A stretch of DNA of 64,000 nucleotides from positions 5,696,501 to 5,760,500 of the forward strand of contig NZ_CP012831.1 of NCBI RefSeq assembly GCF_001307275.1, given 5' to 3'. Source of the DNA: Pseudomonas fluorescens. GTDB lineage: Bacteria; Pseudomonadota; Gammaproteobacteria; Pseudomonadales; Pseudomonadaceae. Below, in pieces: positions 9,601 to 16,563 of this stretch (position 1 is its first letter; each line of letters opens with the position of its first letter). A program made the position numbers and the translations under genes. The notes beneath the pieces are model-generated. The model did no database searches. It saw only the letters and a list, made by a program, of their open reading frames with translations, and had not been told where the DNA came from.

Positions 9601-10458
9601 GTGAAAGCCTGGGCGGCGCTGTCGGAATTCACCGGTATCGACCACAGCCACCTGGCCGTCTCCAAGGAGCACGAGGCCATTCGTTTCCGCGACATTCAAG
9701 CCCAGCCGCGCAAGATCATTTCCAGCCCGACCTGGTCCGGCCTGGAAGACGATCACGTGAGCTACAACGCCGGCTACACCAACGTCCATGAGTCGATCCC
9801 ATGGCGCACCATCACCGGTCGCCAGCAGTTCTATCAGGATCACCCGTGGATGCAGGCGTTCGGCGAACAGCTTATGAGCTACCGGCCACCAGTCAACACC
9901 CGCACCATCGCCGGCGTGAAGGGCAAGCGCAGCAATGGCGAGACCGAGATCGTCCTGAACTGGATCACCCCGCACCAGAAGTGGGGCATCCACAGCACCT
10001 ACAGCGACAACCTGCTGATGCTGACCTTGAGCCGTGGCGGGCCGATTGTCTGGCTCTCGGAAATCGACGCCAAGCGTGCCGGTATCGAGGACAACGACTG
10101 GATCGAATGCTTCAACGTCAACGGCGCATTGACCGCTCGTGCGGTGGTCAGCCAGCGGGTCAAGGAAGGCATGGTGATGATGTATCACGCCCAGGAACGG
10201 ATCGTGAATGTACCCGGTTCTGAAACCACCAAGACCCGTGGCGGCCACCACAACTCGGTGACCCGTGTGGTGCTCAAGCCTACCCACATGATTGGTGGCT
10301 ACGCCCAACAGGCCTATGGCTTCAACTATTACGGCACGGTCGGATGCAACCGCGACGAGTTCGTCGTGGTGCGCAAGATGTCCAAGGTCGATTGGCTCGA
10401 CGGTTCCAGTGGCGATGATCTGCCGCGTCCACTGCCGACTGATATCGAGGAGAACTGA
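6685..10458 (+). CDS. narG: Respiratory nitrate reductase alpha subunit NarG
   Basis: The 1257-residue molybdenum catalytic subunit reduces nitrate to nitrite on the cytoplasmic face of the inner membrane. The N-terminal HGVNCTGSC segment supplies the His/Cys ligands of the [4Fe-4S] FS0 cluster. The Asp in ESADWYNSNYIIAWG is the expected Mo ligand. Several bis-MGD-binding segments follow, and the C terminus has the molydopterin-dinucleotide fold. Length agrees with E. coli NarG (1247). It starts at GTG, preceded by GAGAGGAAGA. No twin-arginine leader is expected apart from the vestigial N terminus. It is followed 1 bp later by narH. Confidence 0.97.
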   Translation: MSHLLDQLRFFNRKQGEFSDGHGETRKESRDWENVYRSRWQYDKIVRSTHGVNCTGSCSWKIYVKNGLITWETQQTDYPRTRNDLPNHEPRGCPRGASYSWYIYSANRLKYPKIRKPLLKLWREARQTLPPVEAWASIVENKAKADSYKSKRGMGGFIRSNWEEVNEIIAAANVYTVKTHGPDRVVGFSPIPAMSMVSYAAGSRYLSLIGGVCLSFYDWYCDLPPASPMVWGEQTDVPESADWYNSNYIIAWGSNVPQTRTPDAHFFTEVRYKGTKTVAITPDYSEVAKLTDLWLNPKQGTDAALAQAFNHVIFKEFHLDKPSAYFTEYAKRYTDLPVLVMLKPMLGAAPGAGYQPDRFLRASDLTDNLGQENNPEWKTIALDASGELVSPQGSIGYRWGEKGKWNILPREGGEGREIDLKLSLIGGDVAEVAFPYFAGEAQEYFQHVAGDAVQFRRVPVHSVVLADGSVAKVATVFDLSAANLAIDRGLGGANVAKDYDDASVPGTPAWQEQITGVSREKAIQIAREFADNADKTRGRSMIIVGAAMNHWYHMDMNYRGLINMLMLCGCVGQTGGGWAHYVGQEKLRPQCGWLPLAFGLDWNRPPRQMNGTSFFYGHSSQWRHEKMSMHDVLSPLADKSQFPEHALDYNIRAERAGWLPSAPQLNTNPLHICREAAAAGLEPKDYVVKSLQDGSLRFACEQPDSPANFPRNMFIWRSNLLGSSGKGHEYMLKYLLGTKNGVMNEDIGHSTECKPTEAEWVDEGAIGKLDLVTTLDFRMSSTCVYSDIVLPTATWYEKDDMNTSDMHPFIHPLSAAIDPAWESRSDWEIYKGIAKAFSAMSVGHLGVEKDLVTVPLMHDSVGELAQPFGGTDWKSAGVAPVPGKNAPNLQVVERDYPNIYKQFTSLGPMLEKLGNGGKGINWNTETEVKFLGELNHKEVEAGISQGRPKIDSAIDAAEVILSLAPETNGHVAVKAWAALSEFTGIDHSHLAVSKEHEAIRFRDIQAQPRKIISSPTWSGLEDDHVSYNAGYTNVHESIPWRTITGRQQFYQDHPWMQAFGEQLMSYRPPVNTRTIAGVKGKRSNGETEIVLNWITPHQKWGIHSTYSDNLLMLTLSRGGPIVWLSEIDAKRAGIEDNDWIECFNVNGALTARAVVSQRVKEGMVMMYHAQERIVNVPGSETTKTRGGHHNSVTRVVLKPTHMIGGYAQQAYGFNYYGTVGCNRDEFVVVRKMSKVDWLDGSSGDDLPRPLPTDIEEN

Positions 10459-10459
10459 G

Positions 10460-11998
10460 ATGAAGATTCGCTCACAAATCGGCATGGTCCTGAACCTGGA
10501 CAAATGCATCGGCTGCCACACCTGCTCGATCACCTGCAAGAACGTCTGGACCAGCCGCGAAGGCATGGAATACGCCTGGTTCAACAACGTCGAATCCAAG
10601 CCGGGCATCGGCTATCCCAAGGAGTGGGAAAACCAGGACAAGTGGAAGGGCGGCTGGGTCCGTAACGCCGACGGTTCGATCAACCCGCGCATCGGCGGCA
10701 AGTTCCGCGTGTTGGCGAACATCTTCGCCAACCCGGACCTGCCCAGCCTGGACGATTACTACGAACCGTTCGACTTCGACTATCAGCACCTGCACACCGC
10801 GCCACTGGGCGAGCATCAACCCACCGCCCGCCCGCGTTCGCTGGTGTCTGGCAAGCGCATGCAGAAAATCGAATGGGGCCCGAACTGGGAGGAAATCCTC
10901 GGTACCGAGTTCGCCAAGCGGCGCAAGGACAAGAACTTCGACAAGATCCAGGCAGACATCTACGGCGAGTACGAAAACACTTTCATGATGTACCTGCCGC
11001 GCCTGTGCGAGCACTGCCTGAACCCGGCGTGCGCCGCATCGTGCCCGAGCGGCGCGATCTACAAGCGCGAAGAGGACGGCATCGTCCTGATCGACCAGGA
11101 GAAGTGCCGTGGCTGGCGCATGTGCATCAGTGGCTGCCCGTACAAGAAGATCTATTTCAACTGGAAGAGCGGCAAGTCGGAAAAATGCATCTTCTGCTAC
11201 CCGCGTATCGAAGCCGGGATGCCGACGGTCTGCGCTGAAACCTGCGTCGGCCGGATCCGTTACCTCGGCGTGCTGCTGTATGACGCCGACCGCATCAGCG
11301 AAGTGGCGAGCACCGCCGATGAGAAGGACCTGTACGAGAAGCAACTGGAGATTTTCCTCGACCCCAACGACCCGGCGGTGATTCGCCAGGCCCTGGCCGA
11401 TGGCGTGCCACAGTCGGTGATCGATTCGGCGCAACGTTCGCCGGTCTACAAAATGGCCGTGGATTGGAAACTTGCGCTGCCGCTGCACCCGGAATACCGC
11501 ACCTTGCCAATGGTCTGGTACGTGCCGCCACTGTCACCGATCCAGAACGCTGCCGCCGCCGGTACCGTGGGCATGAACGGGGTGATCCCGGATGTCGACA
11601 GCCTGCGCATTCCGCTGCGTTACCTGGCGAACATGCTCACTGCCGGCGACGAAAAACCGGTCAAACGCGCCCTCAAGCGTCTGTTGGCGATGCGGGCCTA
11701 CAAGCGCTCCGAACAGGTCGATGGTGTGCAGGACCTGCAAGTGCTGGCCGACGTCGGCTTGAGCGTGAACCAGGTGGAAGAGATGTACCGCTACCTGGCC
11801 ATCGCCAACTACGAAGACCGTTTCGTCGTACCGAGCGCCCACCGTGAAGACGCCATGAGCGATGCGTTCGCCGAACGCTCCGGTTGTGGTTTCAGCTTCG
11901 GCAGCGGCTGCAGCGGCAGCTCCGACACCAACATGTTCGGCGGCAAGAAGGCCAATCGTCGCGACGTGATCAAAACCGTGCAGTTGTGGGAGGAATGA
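10460..11998 (+). CDS. narH: Respiratory nitrate reductase beta subunit NarH
   Basis: A 512-residue electron-transfer subunit, the same length as E. coli NarH. Four Cys groups are visible: CIGCHTCSITC near the N terminus, CEHCLNPACAASCP, CRGWRMCISGCP and CIFCYPR...CAETC. The Trp in CRGWRMC replaces the Cys that would make a [4Fe-4S] cluster and marks the [3Fe-4S] site, as in known NarH. ATG 10460 lies just after the narG stop, with GAGGAGAACTGAG as the Shine-Dalgarno region. The C-terminal tail is rich in Gly/Ser/Cys (CGFSFGSGCSGSS). The longer in-frame extension into narG is not credible. Confidence 0.97.
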   Translation: MKIRSQIGMVLNLDKCIGCHTCSITCKNVWTSREGMEYAWFNNVESKPGIGYPKEWENQDKWKGGWVRNADGSINPRIGGKFRVLANIFANPDLPSLDDYYEPFDFDYQHLHTAPLGEHQPTARPRSLVSGKRMQKIEWGPNWEEILGTEFAKRRKDKNFDKIQADIYGEYENTFMMYLPRLCEHCLNPACAASCPSGAIYKREEDGIVLIDQEKCRGWRMCISGCPYKKIYFNWKSGKSEKCIFCYPRIEAGMPTVCAETCVGRIRYLGVLLYDADRISEVASTADEKDLYEKQLEIFLDPNDPAVIRQALADGVPQSVIDSAQRSPVYKMAVDWKLALPLHPEYRTLPMVWYVPPLSPIQNAAAAGTVGMNGVIPDVDSLRIPLRYLANMLTAGDEKPVKRALKRLLAMRAYKRSEQVDGVQDLQVLADVGLSVNQVEEMYRYLAIANYEDRFVVPSAHREDAMSDAFAERSGCGFSFGSGCSGSSDTNMFGGKKANRRDVIKTVQLWEE

Positions 11999-12000
11999 AC

Positions 12001-12756
12001 ATGCGCATTCTCAAGGTGATTTCGTTGCTGCTCGATTATCCGACCGAGACCCTGGTGGCCGGTCGCGACGAGCTGGAGCAGGCCATTGCGCAAGCGCGGG
12101 AGATCAGTCCCCAGCAGCGCGCCGGGCTGTTCGAATTGCTGGAAGTGATCTGCGGCAAGGACTTGATGGACGGCCAGGAACACTACGGCGCGCTGTTCGG
12201 CCGGGGCCGTTCGCTGTCGCTGCTGTTGTTCGAACATGTCCACGGTGAGTCCCGTGATCGGGGCCAGGCCATGGTGGACATGATGGCCCAGTACGAAGAG
12301 GCTGGTTTCGCCATCGGCGTCAAAGAGTTGCCTGACTACATCCCGCTGTACCTGGAGTTTCTCTCCACCCGCGAAGACCTCGAGGCCCGCGAGGGCCTGG
12401 CGGATGTGGCGTACCTGCTGGCCTTGCTCGCGGCGCGCCTGGACGAGCGTGAAAGCGTCTACGCCAGTTGCTTCCGGGCCTTGTTGCAAATCGCCGGGGC
12501 CGAACCCCAGGTGGCGGTGGCCGAGTTGCGTGAGCAAGTGAAGGCCGAGCCCCGGGACGACTCCCTCGAAGCCCTGGACAAGATCTGGGAAGAAGAGCAG
12601 GTGGATTTCATGAAGGCCGAACAGCAGGACCGTTGCAGTTCACTGCCCAGCGCGCCAGGCAAGGCGCGGGACGAAAGTGCAGTGCCGTTGCACTGGGTGG
12701 ATTTTCAGCATGAAGGGCGGGCCGCAGCGCCAGCCGGGGAGGTGGGCAATGTCTAA
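12001..12756 (+). CDS. narJ: Nitrate reductase assembly chaperone NarJ
   Basis: A 251-residue cytoplasmic chaperone of the TorD/DmsD/NarJ family, needed to insert the molybdenum cofactor into NarG and attach NarGH to NarI. The N-terminal LKVISLLLDYPTE and the central ELPDYIPLYLEFLS are typical NarJ segments. ATG 12001 has GGGAGGA about 7 nt upstream. An alternative ATG at 11995 overlaps the narH stop but leaves almost no spacing. The 3' end overlaps narI by 8 bp. Confidence 0.95.
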   Translation: MRILKVISLLLDYPTETLVAGRDELEQAIAQAREISPQQRAGLFELLEVICGKDLMDGQEHYGALFGRGRSLSLLLFEHVHGESRDRGQAMVDMMAQYEEAGFAIGVKELPDYIPLYLEFLSTREDLEAREGLADVAYLLALLAARLDERESVYASCFRALLQIAGAEPQVAVAELREQVKAEPRDDSLEALDKIWEEEQVDFMKAEQQDRCSSLPSAPGKARDESAVPLHWVDFQHEGRAAAPAGEVGNV

Positions 12757-13429
12757 ATGGGATCTGTTGTTGTTCGGGGTCTACCCCTATGTCGCTTTGG
12801 CGATTTGCCTGCTCGGCAGCTGGGCACGGTTCGATCTGTCCCAGTACACCTGGAAGGCCGGTTCCAGCCAGATGCTGAACAAGCGCGGCATGCGCGTGGC
12901 GAGCAACCTGTTTCACGTTGGCGTGCTGTTCGTGTTGGCCGGGCACTTCGTCGGCCTGCTGACGCCGGCGGCGATCTACCACCATGTGCTGAGCACTGAG
13001 AACAAGCAGTTGCTGGCGATGGTTTCCGGTGGGTTCTTCGGCGTGCTGGGCCTGATCGGCCTGGTGATGCTGCTCAACCGCCGCCTGACCGACCCACGGG
13101 TGCGCGCCACCTCCAATGTCTCGGACATCCTCGTGTTGGTGGTGTTGCTGGTGCAACTGGTGCTGGGGCTGATGACCATCGTCGCATCCACCGCCCATAT
13201 GGATGGCTCGGTGATGGTGATGCTGGCCGACTGGGCCCAGAACACTGTGCTGTTGCGGCCGGTGGAAGCCGCTACCGCGATAGCGCCGGTGGGCCTGGTC
13301 TACAAGCTCCACGTGGTGCTGGGCTTGACCCTGTTCGTGCTGTTCCCGTTCACCCGTCTCGTGCACATCGTCAGTGCGCCGGTCTGGTACCTGGGGCGTC
13401 GTTATCAAATCGTTCGGCAGAAGTTCTGA
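12749..13429 (+). CDS. narI: Respiratory nitrate reductase gamma subunit NarI (cytochrome b)
   Basis: A 226-residue inner-membrane quinol oxidase with five predicted helices. His residues fit axial ligands of the two b haems, in NLFHVGVLF...AGHF and YKLHVVLG...RLVHIVSAP. Length matches E. coli NarI (225). It passes electrons from quinol to NarH. ATG 12749 overlaps the narJ end and is preceded by GGGGAGGTGGG. It closes the structural part of the operon; the ppiC-like gene begins 10 bp later. Confidence 0.96.
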   Translation: MSKWDLLLFGVYPYVALAICLLGSWARFDLSQYTWKAGSSQMLNKRGMRVASNLFHVGVLFVLAGHFVGLLTPAAIYHHVLSTENKQLLAMVSGGFFGVLGLIGLVMLLNRRLTDPRVRATSNVSDILVLVVLLVQLVLGLMTIVASTAHMDGSVMVMLADWAQNTVLLRPVEAATAIAPVGLVYKLHVVLGLTLFVLFPFTRLVHIVSAPVWYLGRRYQIVRQKF

Positions 13430-13439
13430 GGAGAAGATC

Positions 13440-14393
13440 ATGGCGAGTGGATGCGGATGTGGCGGTGGTAGCGGTGGCGGTGGTTGCGGCTCCTCGGCAA
13501 AAGTGCCGCCGGTGGTCGATGTGGAACCCGTAGGGGCGGTGCAGTTCGAGCCGGCCCAGGCCGGGCCGGTGGTGGAAGATCAAGCGCCAGAGTTGATTGC
13601 CAGCAGTGAGCAGGAGTGGCCGATCATCAGCGTCAACGGGGTGTCGATCACCCCGCAGGCGATGGCCCAGGAGCTGCAATATCACCCGGCCGACAGTCGC
13701 GAGGACGCGGTGTACCAGGCCGCTCGGGCCCTGGTGATTCGCCAATTGCTCCAGCAGCGTATCGGCGAGCTGGGCCTGGCGTTGCAGGTCGGTGCCGGTG
13801 AAAACGAAGAAGAGGCAGCCACGCGGCTGTTGCTCGAACGCGAGGTGCAGGTGCCGCAGTGTGACGAGGCCACCTGCCTGCGTTACTACGAAAGCAACCG
13901 GGCGCGCTTCCACAGCGCGCCGTTGCTGGCGGTGCGGCACATCCTGCTCGAATGCGCGCCGGACGATGCCGAGGCCCGCAGCCTGGCCCATGTCCAGGCC
14001 GAGTTGCTGCTGGAGCGGCTGGACCAGTTCCCGGGCAGCTTCGCCGAGCTGGCGCTGAAGTATTCGGCGTGTCCGTCCAAGGAGCAGGGCGGGTCGCTGG
14101 GGCAGATCAGCAAGGGCCAGACCGTGCCTGAACTGGAGCGCCAATTGTTCACCCTGCCGGCGGGCCTGGCGGGCAAGCCGCTGGAAAGTCGCTACGGCTG
14201 GCATGTGATCAGCATCGACCAGCGCATCGATGGCCAGCCGTTGCCGTATGAGGCCGTGGCGACAGCGATTCGCACCCAACTGCAGCAGGGCGTTTGGCAA
14301 AGGGCGCTGGTGCAGTACCTGCAAACCCTGATTGGTGCGGCGGATATTCGCGGCATTCACCTTCAGGGCGCCGACTCGCCGCTGGTGCAGTGA
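13440..14393 (+). CDS. Parvulin-type peptidyl-prolyl isomerase with Cys/Gly-rich N terminus
   Basis: The 317-residue protein has a PpiC/parvulin rotamase domain in its C-terminal half (from AVRHILLECAP to GWHVISID). Its N terminus, CGCGGGSGGGGCG, has no signal peptide or transmembrane helix, so it is probably cytoplasmic. NifM-like proteins share this layout and help mature metalloenzymes. Position directly after narI suggests a role in folding NarGHI (inference). ATG 13440 follows GAGGAGAAGATC. moaA begins 25 bp after it, so the two are probably co-transcribed with nar. Confidence 0.9.
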   Translation: MASGCGCGGGSGGGGCGSSAKVPPVVDVEPVGAVQFEPAQAGPVVEDQAPELIASSEQEWPIISVNGVSITPQAMAQELQYHPADSREDAVYQAARALVIRQLLQQRIGELGLALQVGAGENEEEAATRLLLEREVQVPQCDEATCLRYYESNRARFHSAPLLAVRHILLECAPDDAEARSLAHVQAELLLERLDQFPGSFAELALKYSACPSKEQGGSLGQISKGQTVPELERQLFTLPAGLAGKPLESRYGWHVISIDQRIDGQPLPYEAVATAIRTQLQQGVWQRALVQYLQTLIGAADIRGIHLQGADSPLVQ

Positions 14394-14418
14394 GCGCTGG
14401 CCCAACCGGGAGATTTCC

Positions 14419-15411
14419 ATGAACGCGGTGTTGCAGGACGGGTTTGGGCGCCAGATCGATTATTTGCGGATGTCGGTGACCGATCGTTGTGATTTTCGCT
14501 GTGTGTATTGCATGGCGAAAAACATGACCTTCCTGCCGCGTCAGCAGGTGTTGACCCTGGAAGAGTTGCAGCGCCTGGCGCGGCTGTTCGTCGGCCTGGG
14601 GGTGAAGAAAATCCGCCTGACCGGTGGCGAGCCGCTGATCCGCCCGGGCATCGTCGGGCTATGTCGCGACATCGCGGCACTGCCCGGCCTGCGGGAACTG
14701 GTGATGACCAGCAACGGCTCGCAGTTGGGGCGTCTGGCCCAGCCGCTGGTCGAGGCTGGGGTCAAGCGCATGAACATCAGCCTCGACAGCCTCGACGGTG
14801 AGCGTTTTCGGGCGATCACCCGTAACGGCAACCTCGATCAAGTGCTGGCAGGGATTGAAGCGGCGAAGGTCGCCGGGTTCGAGCGGGTCAAGTTGAATTG
14901 CGTGGTGATGAAAGGACGCAACTTCGATGAGGTCCCGGCGCTGGTGCAGTACGCCATCGATCAACGCATCGACATCAGTTTTATCGAGGAGATGCCGTTG
15001 GGGGAGGTGGGGCGTTCCCGGGGTGAGTCGTTCTGTTCCAGCGATGAGGTCCGGGCCGAGATCGCTCGCCATCACCGGCTGCTGGACAGCACCGAAAACA
15101 GCGGCGGGCCGGCGCGCTATGTGCGCCTGGAGCGTCATCCGAATACCCGGATCGGTTTCATTTCGCCCAACACCCATAACTTCTGCGCCAGTTGCAACCG
15201 CGTGCGCATGACTGTCGAAGGGCGCTTGCTGTTGTGCCTGGGGCAAGAAGACTCTCTTGACCTGCGTGGCTTGCTGCGACGTTATCCGCTGGACGATCAA
15301 CCGGTGATCCAGGCGGTGCAGCAGGCGTTGCGCGGCAAGCCATTGCGGCATGACTTCAACCCGGGTGGGGAGGTGCAGATTGTGCGGTTCATGAATATGA
15401 GTGGGGGGTAA
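14419..15411 (+). CDS. moaA: GTP 3',8-cyclase MoaA (molybdopterin biosynthesis)
   Basis: This 330-residue radical SAM enzyme carries out the first step of molybdopterin synthesis with MoaC. The N-terminal CDFRCVYC motif (Cys 24, 28, 31) binds the SAM cluster. The C-terminal CASCN...CLG group binds the second [4Fe-4S] cluster. The chain ends in SGG, the Gly-Gly tail needed for activity. It is linked to the nar operon, which consumes the cofactor, and is probably one of two or more moaA copies in the genome. ATG 14419 follows GGGAGATTTCC. Confidence 0.95.
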   Translation: MNAVLQDGFGRQIDYLRMSVTDRCDFRCVYCMAKNMTFLPRQQVLTLEELQRLARLFVGLGVKKIRLTGGEPLIRPGIVGLCRDIAALPGLRELVMTSNGSQLGRLAQPLVEAGVKRMNISLDSLDGERFRAITRNGNLDQVLAGIEAAKVAGFERVKLNCVVMKGRNFDEVPALVQYAIDQRIDISFIEEMPLGEVGRSRGESFCSSDEVRAEIARHHRLLDSTENSGGPARYVRLERHPNTRIGFISPNTHNFCASCNRVRMTVEGRLLLCLGQEDSLDLRGLLRRYPLDDQPVIQAVQQALRGKPLRHDFNPGGEVQIVRFMNMSGG

Positions 15412-15428
15412 GGGTTTACGCGGACCCC

Positions 15429-15510
15429 GTGGCGAGGGAGCTTGCTCACGCTGGGTTGCGTAGCAGTCCTGTTCTGGGTGCTGGGGTGCTGGGGTGTTGG
15501 GGTGTTGGGG
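15429..15510. repeat. Degenerate REP half plus 8-bp microsatellite
   Basis: A single GTGGCGAGGGAGCTTGCTCA half-REP just downstream of moaA is followed near 15478-15510 by four imperfect copies of an 8-mer (GCTGGGGT / GTTGGGGT). No gene is visible. Confidence 0.6.
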
Positions 15511-15535
15511 ACATATCCGTTTCTGCGGTAACGGC

Positions 15536-15783
15536 CACTTAGGGTTCCGCCCTGACGGCGGGTCACTTTCGAAAAGCGCGAAAGTAACCAAAGCGCTCAT
15601 GCCCCACCACTCGGCACCTCGCCTAGGCTCGGTGTGCCCTCACTCCGGCATTGCTCCGTGGGCCGCCGCGAAGGGCCATCCATGGCCCAGCGCGGCTATC
15701 CCGGCATCCATGCCGGGATGCCCACTCCACAATGCCTGCGTTCGGCCGTCGTGGTTAACGGGGCGCCGAAATCAACGACCACC
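15536..15783. repeat. Probable dispersed intergenic repeat leading into the 72-bp array
   Basis: This 250-bp stretch has no supportable gene. From memory, it resembles a long dispersed repeat common in P. fluorescens-group genomes (start near GCCACTTAGGGTTCCGCCC, then GAAAGTAACCAAAGCGCTC, then ATCCCGGCATCCATGCCGGG). It contains several local inverted repeats, such as CCCGGCAT/ATGCCGGG near 15700-15720. A genome-wide self-search would settle the identity. Confidence 0.5.
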
Positions 15784-16380
15784 GCGAGGCGGCCTTATAG
15801 CCGACCTGATTCTCACGGTCATACCCCGATCCAACTGTGGGAGCGAGCTCGCTCGCGAAGGCGGCCTTATAGCCGACCTGATTCTCACGGTCATACCCCG
15901 ATCCAACTGTGGGAGCGAGCTTGCTCGCGAAGGCGGCCTTATAGCCGACCTGATTCTCACGGTCATACCCCGATCCAACTGTGGGAGCGAGCCTGCTCGC
16001 GAAGGCGACCTGCCAGCCGACCTGGTTCTCACGGTCATACCCCGATCCAACTGTGGGAGCGAGCCTGCTCGCGAAGGCGGCCTTATAGCCGACCTGATTC
16101 TCACGGTCATACCCCGATCCAACTGTGGGAGCGAGCTCGCTCGCGAAGGCGGCCTTATAGCCGACCTGACTCTCACGGTCATACCCCGATCCAACTGTTG
16201 GAGCGAGCCTGCTCGCGAAGGCGGCCTTATAGCCGACCTGGTTCTCACGGTCGTGCTCCGATCCAACTGTGGGAGCGAGCTCGCTCGCGAAGGCGGCCTG
16301 CCAGCCGACCTGACTCTCACAGTCATACCCCGATCCAACTGTGGGAGCGAGCCTGCTCGCGAAGGCGACCTGCCAGCCAA
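15784..16380. repeat. Tandem array, 8 copies of a 72-bp unit containing a REP
   Basis: The marker AACTGT recurs at 15833, 15905, 15977, 16049, 16121, 16193, 16265 and 16337, exactly 72 bp apart each time. Each unit holds a REP palindrome (GGGAGCGAGCTCGCTCGCG, with TC, TT or CT at its centre) and a spacer reading CCGACCTGATTCTCACGGTC. Units differ at a few positions only. Because 72 is divisible by 3 and the unit has no stops, reading frames stay open on both strands; I regard them as artefacts. The array separates the nar/moa operon from nrdD. Confidence 0.95.
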
Positions 16381-16463
16381 CCTGGTTCTCTCAGCCATAC
16401 TCCCATCCCCTTGTGCGAGGCGCATTGCTCCTTTCCAAGCGGGTTGGTCGTCGCCCCCGATTC

Positions 16464-16477
16464 TTGATATCGATCAA
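16464..16477 (+). promoter_or_regulatory. Perfect Anr/Dnr (FNR) box upstream of nrdD
   Basis: TTGATATCGATCAA is an exact TTGAT-N4-ATCAA palindrome. It sits 86 bp before the nrdD ATG. Class II placement puts the transcription start near 16512, leaving a leader of about 50 nt with an AT-rich stretch (TTTTTAAAAATTAAAAAG). This explains anaerobic expression of the class III ribonucleotide reductase. Confidence 0.85.
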
Positions 16478-16563
16478 TTGCAACTCGATCATTTGGCCGT
16501 ACTCTCCACTGCATATTGTGTTTTTAAAAATTAAAAAGCCTATATGTAGTGTCTGGAGCCAAA

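Noticed and set aside
6859..10608. 1249-codon frame antisense to narG
   Set aside because: Mirror frame produced by high GC3 codon use in narG; no recognisable domain, and narG itself is certain.
15784..16380. Possible CRISPR array
   Set aside because: The 72-bp units are repeated whole, with spacers that are nearly identical; CRISPR spacers would be unique, and no cas gene is present.
15494..16534. Long open frames on both strands (e.g. 346 and 217 codons) through the 72-bp repeats
   Set aside because: Unit length is a multiple of 3 without stop codons, so every frame stays open; the translations are pure repeats of the REP sequence with no known domain and no Shine-Dalgarno.
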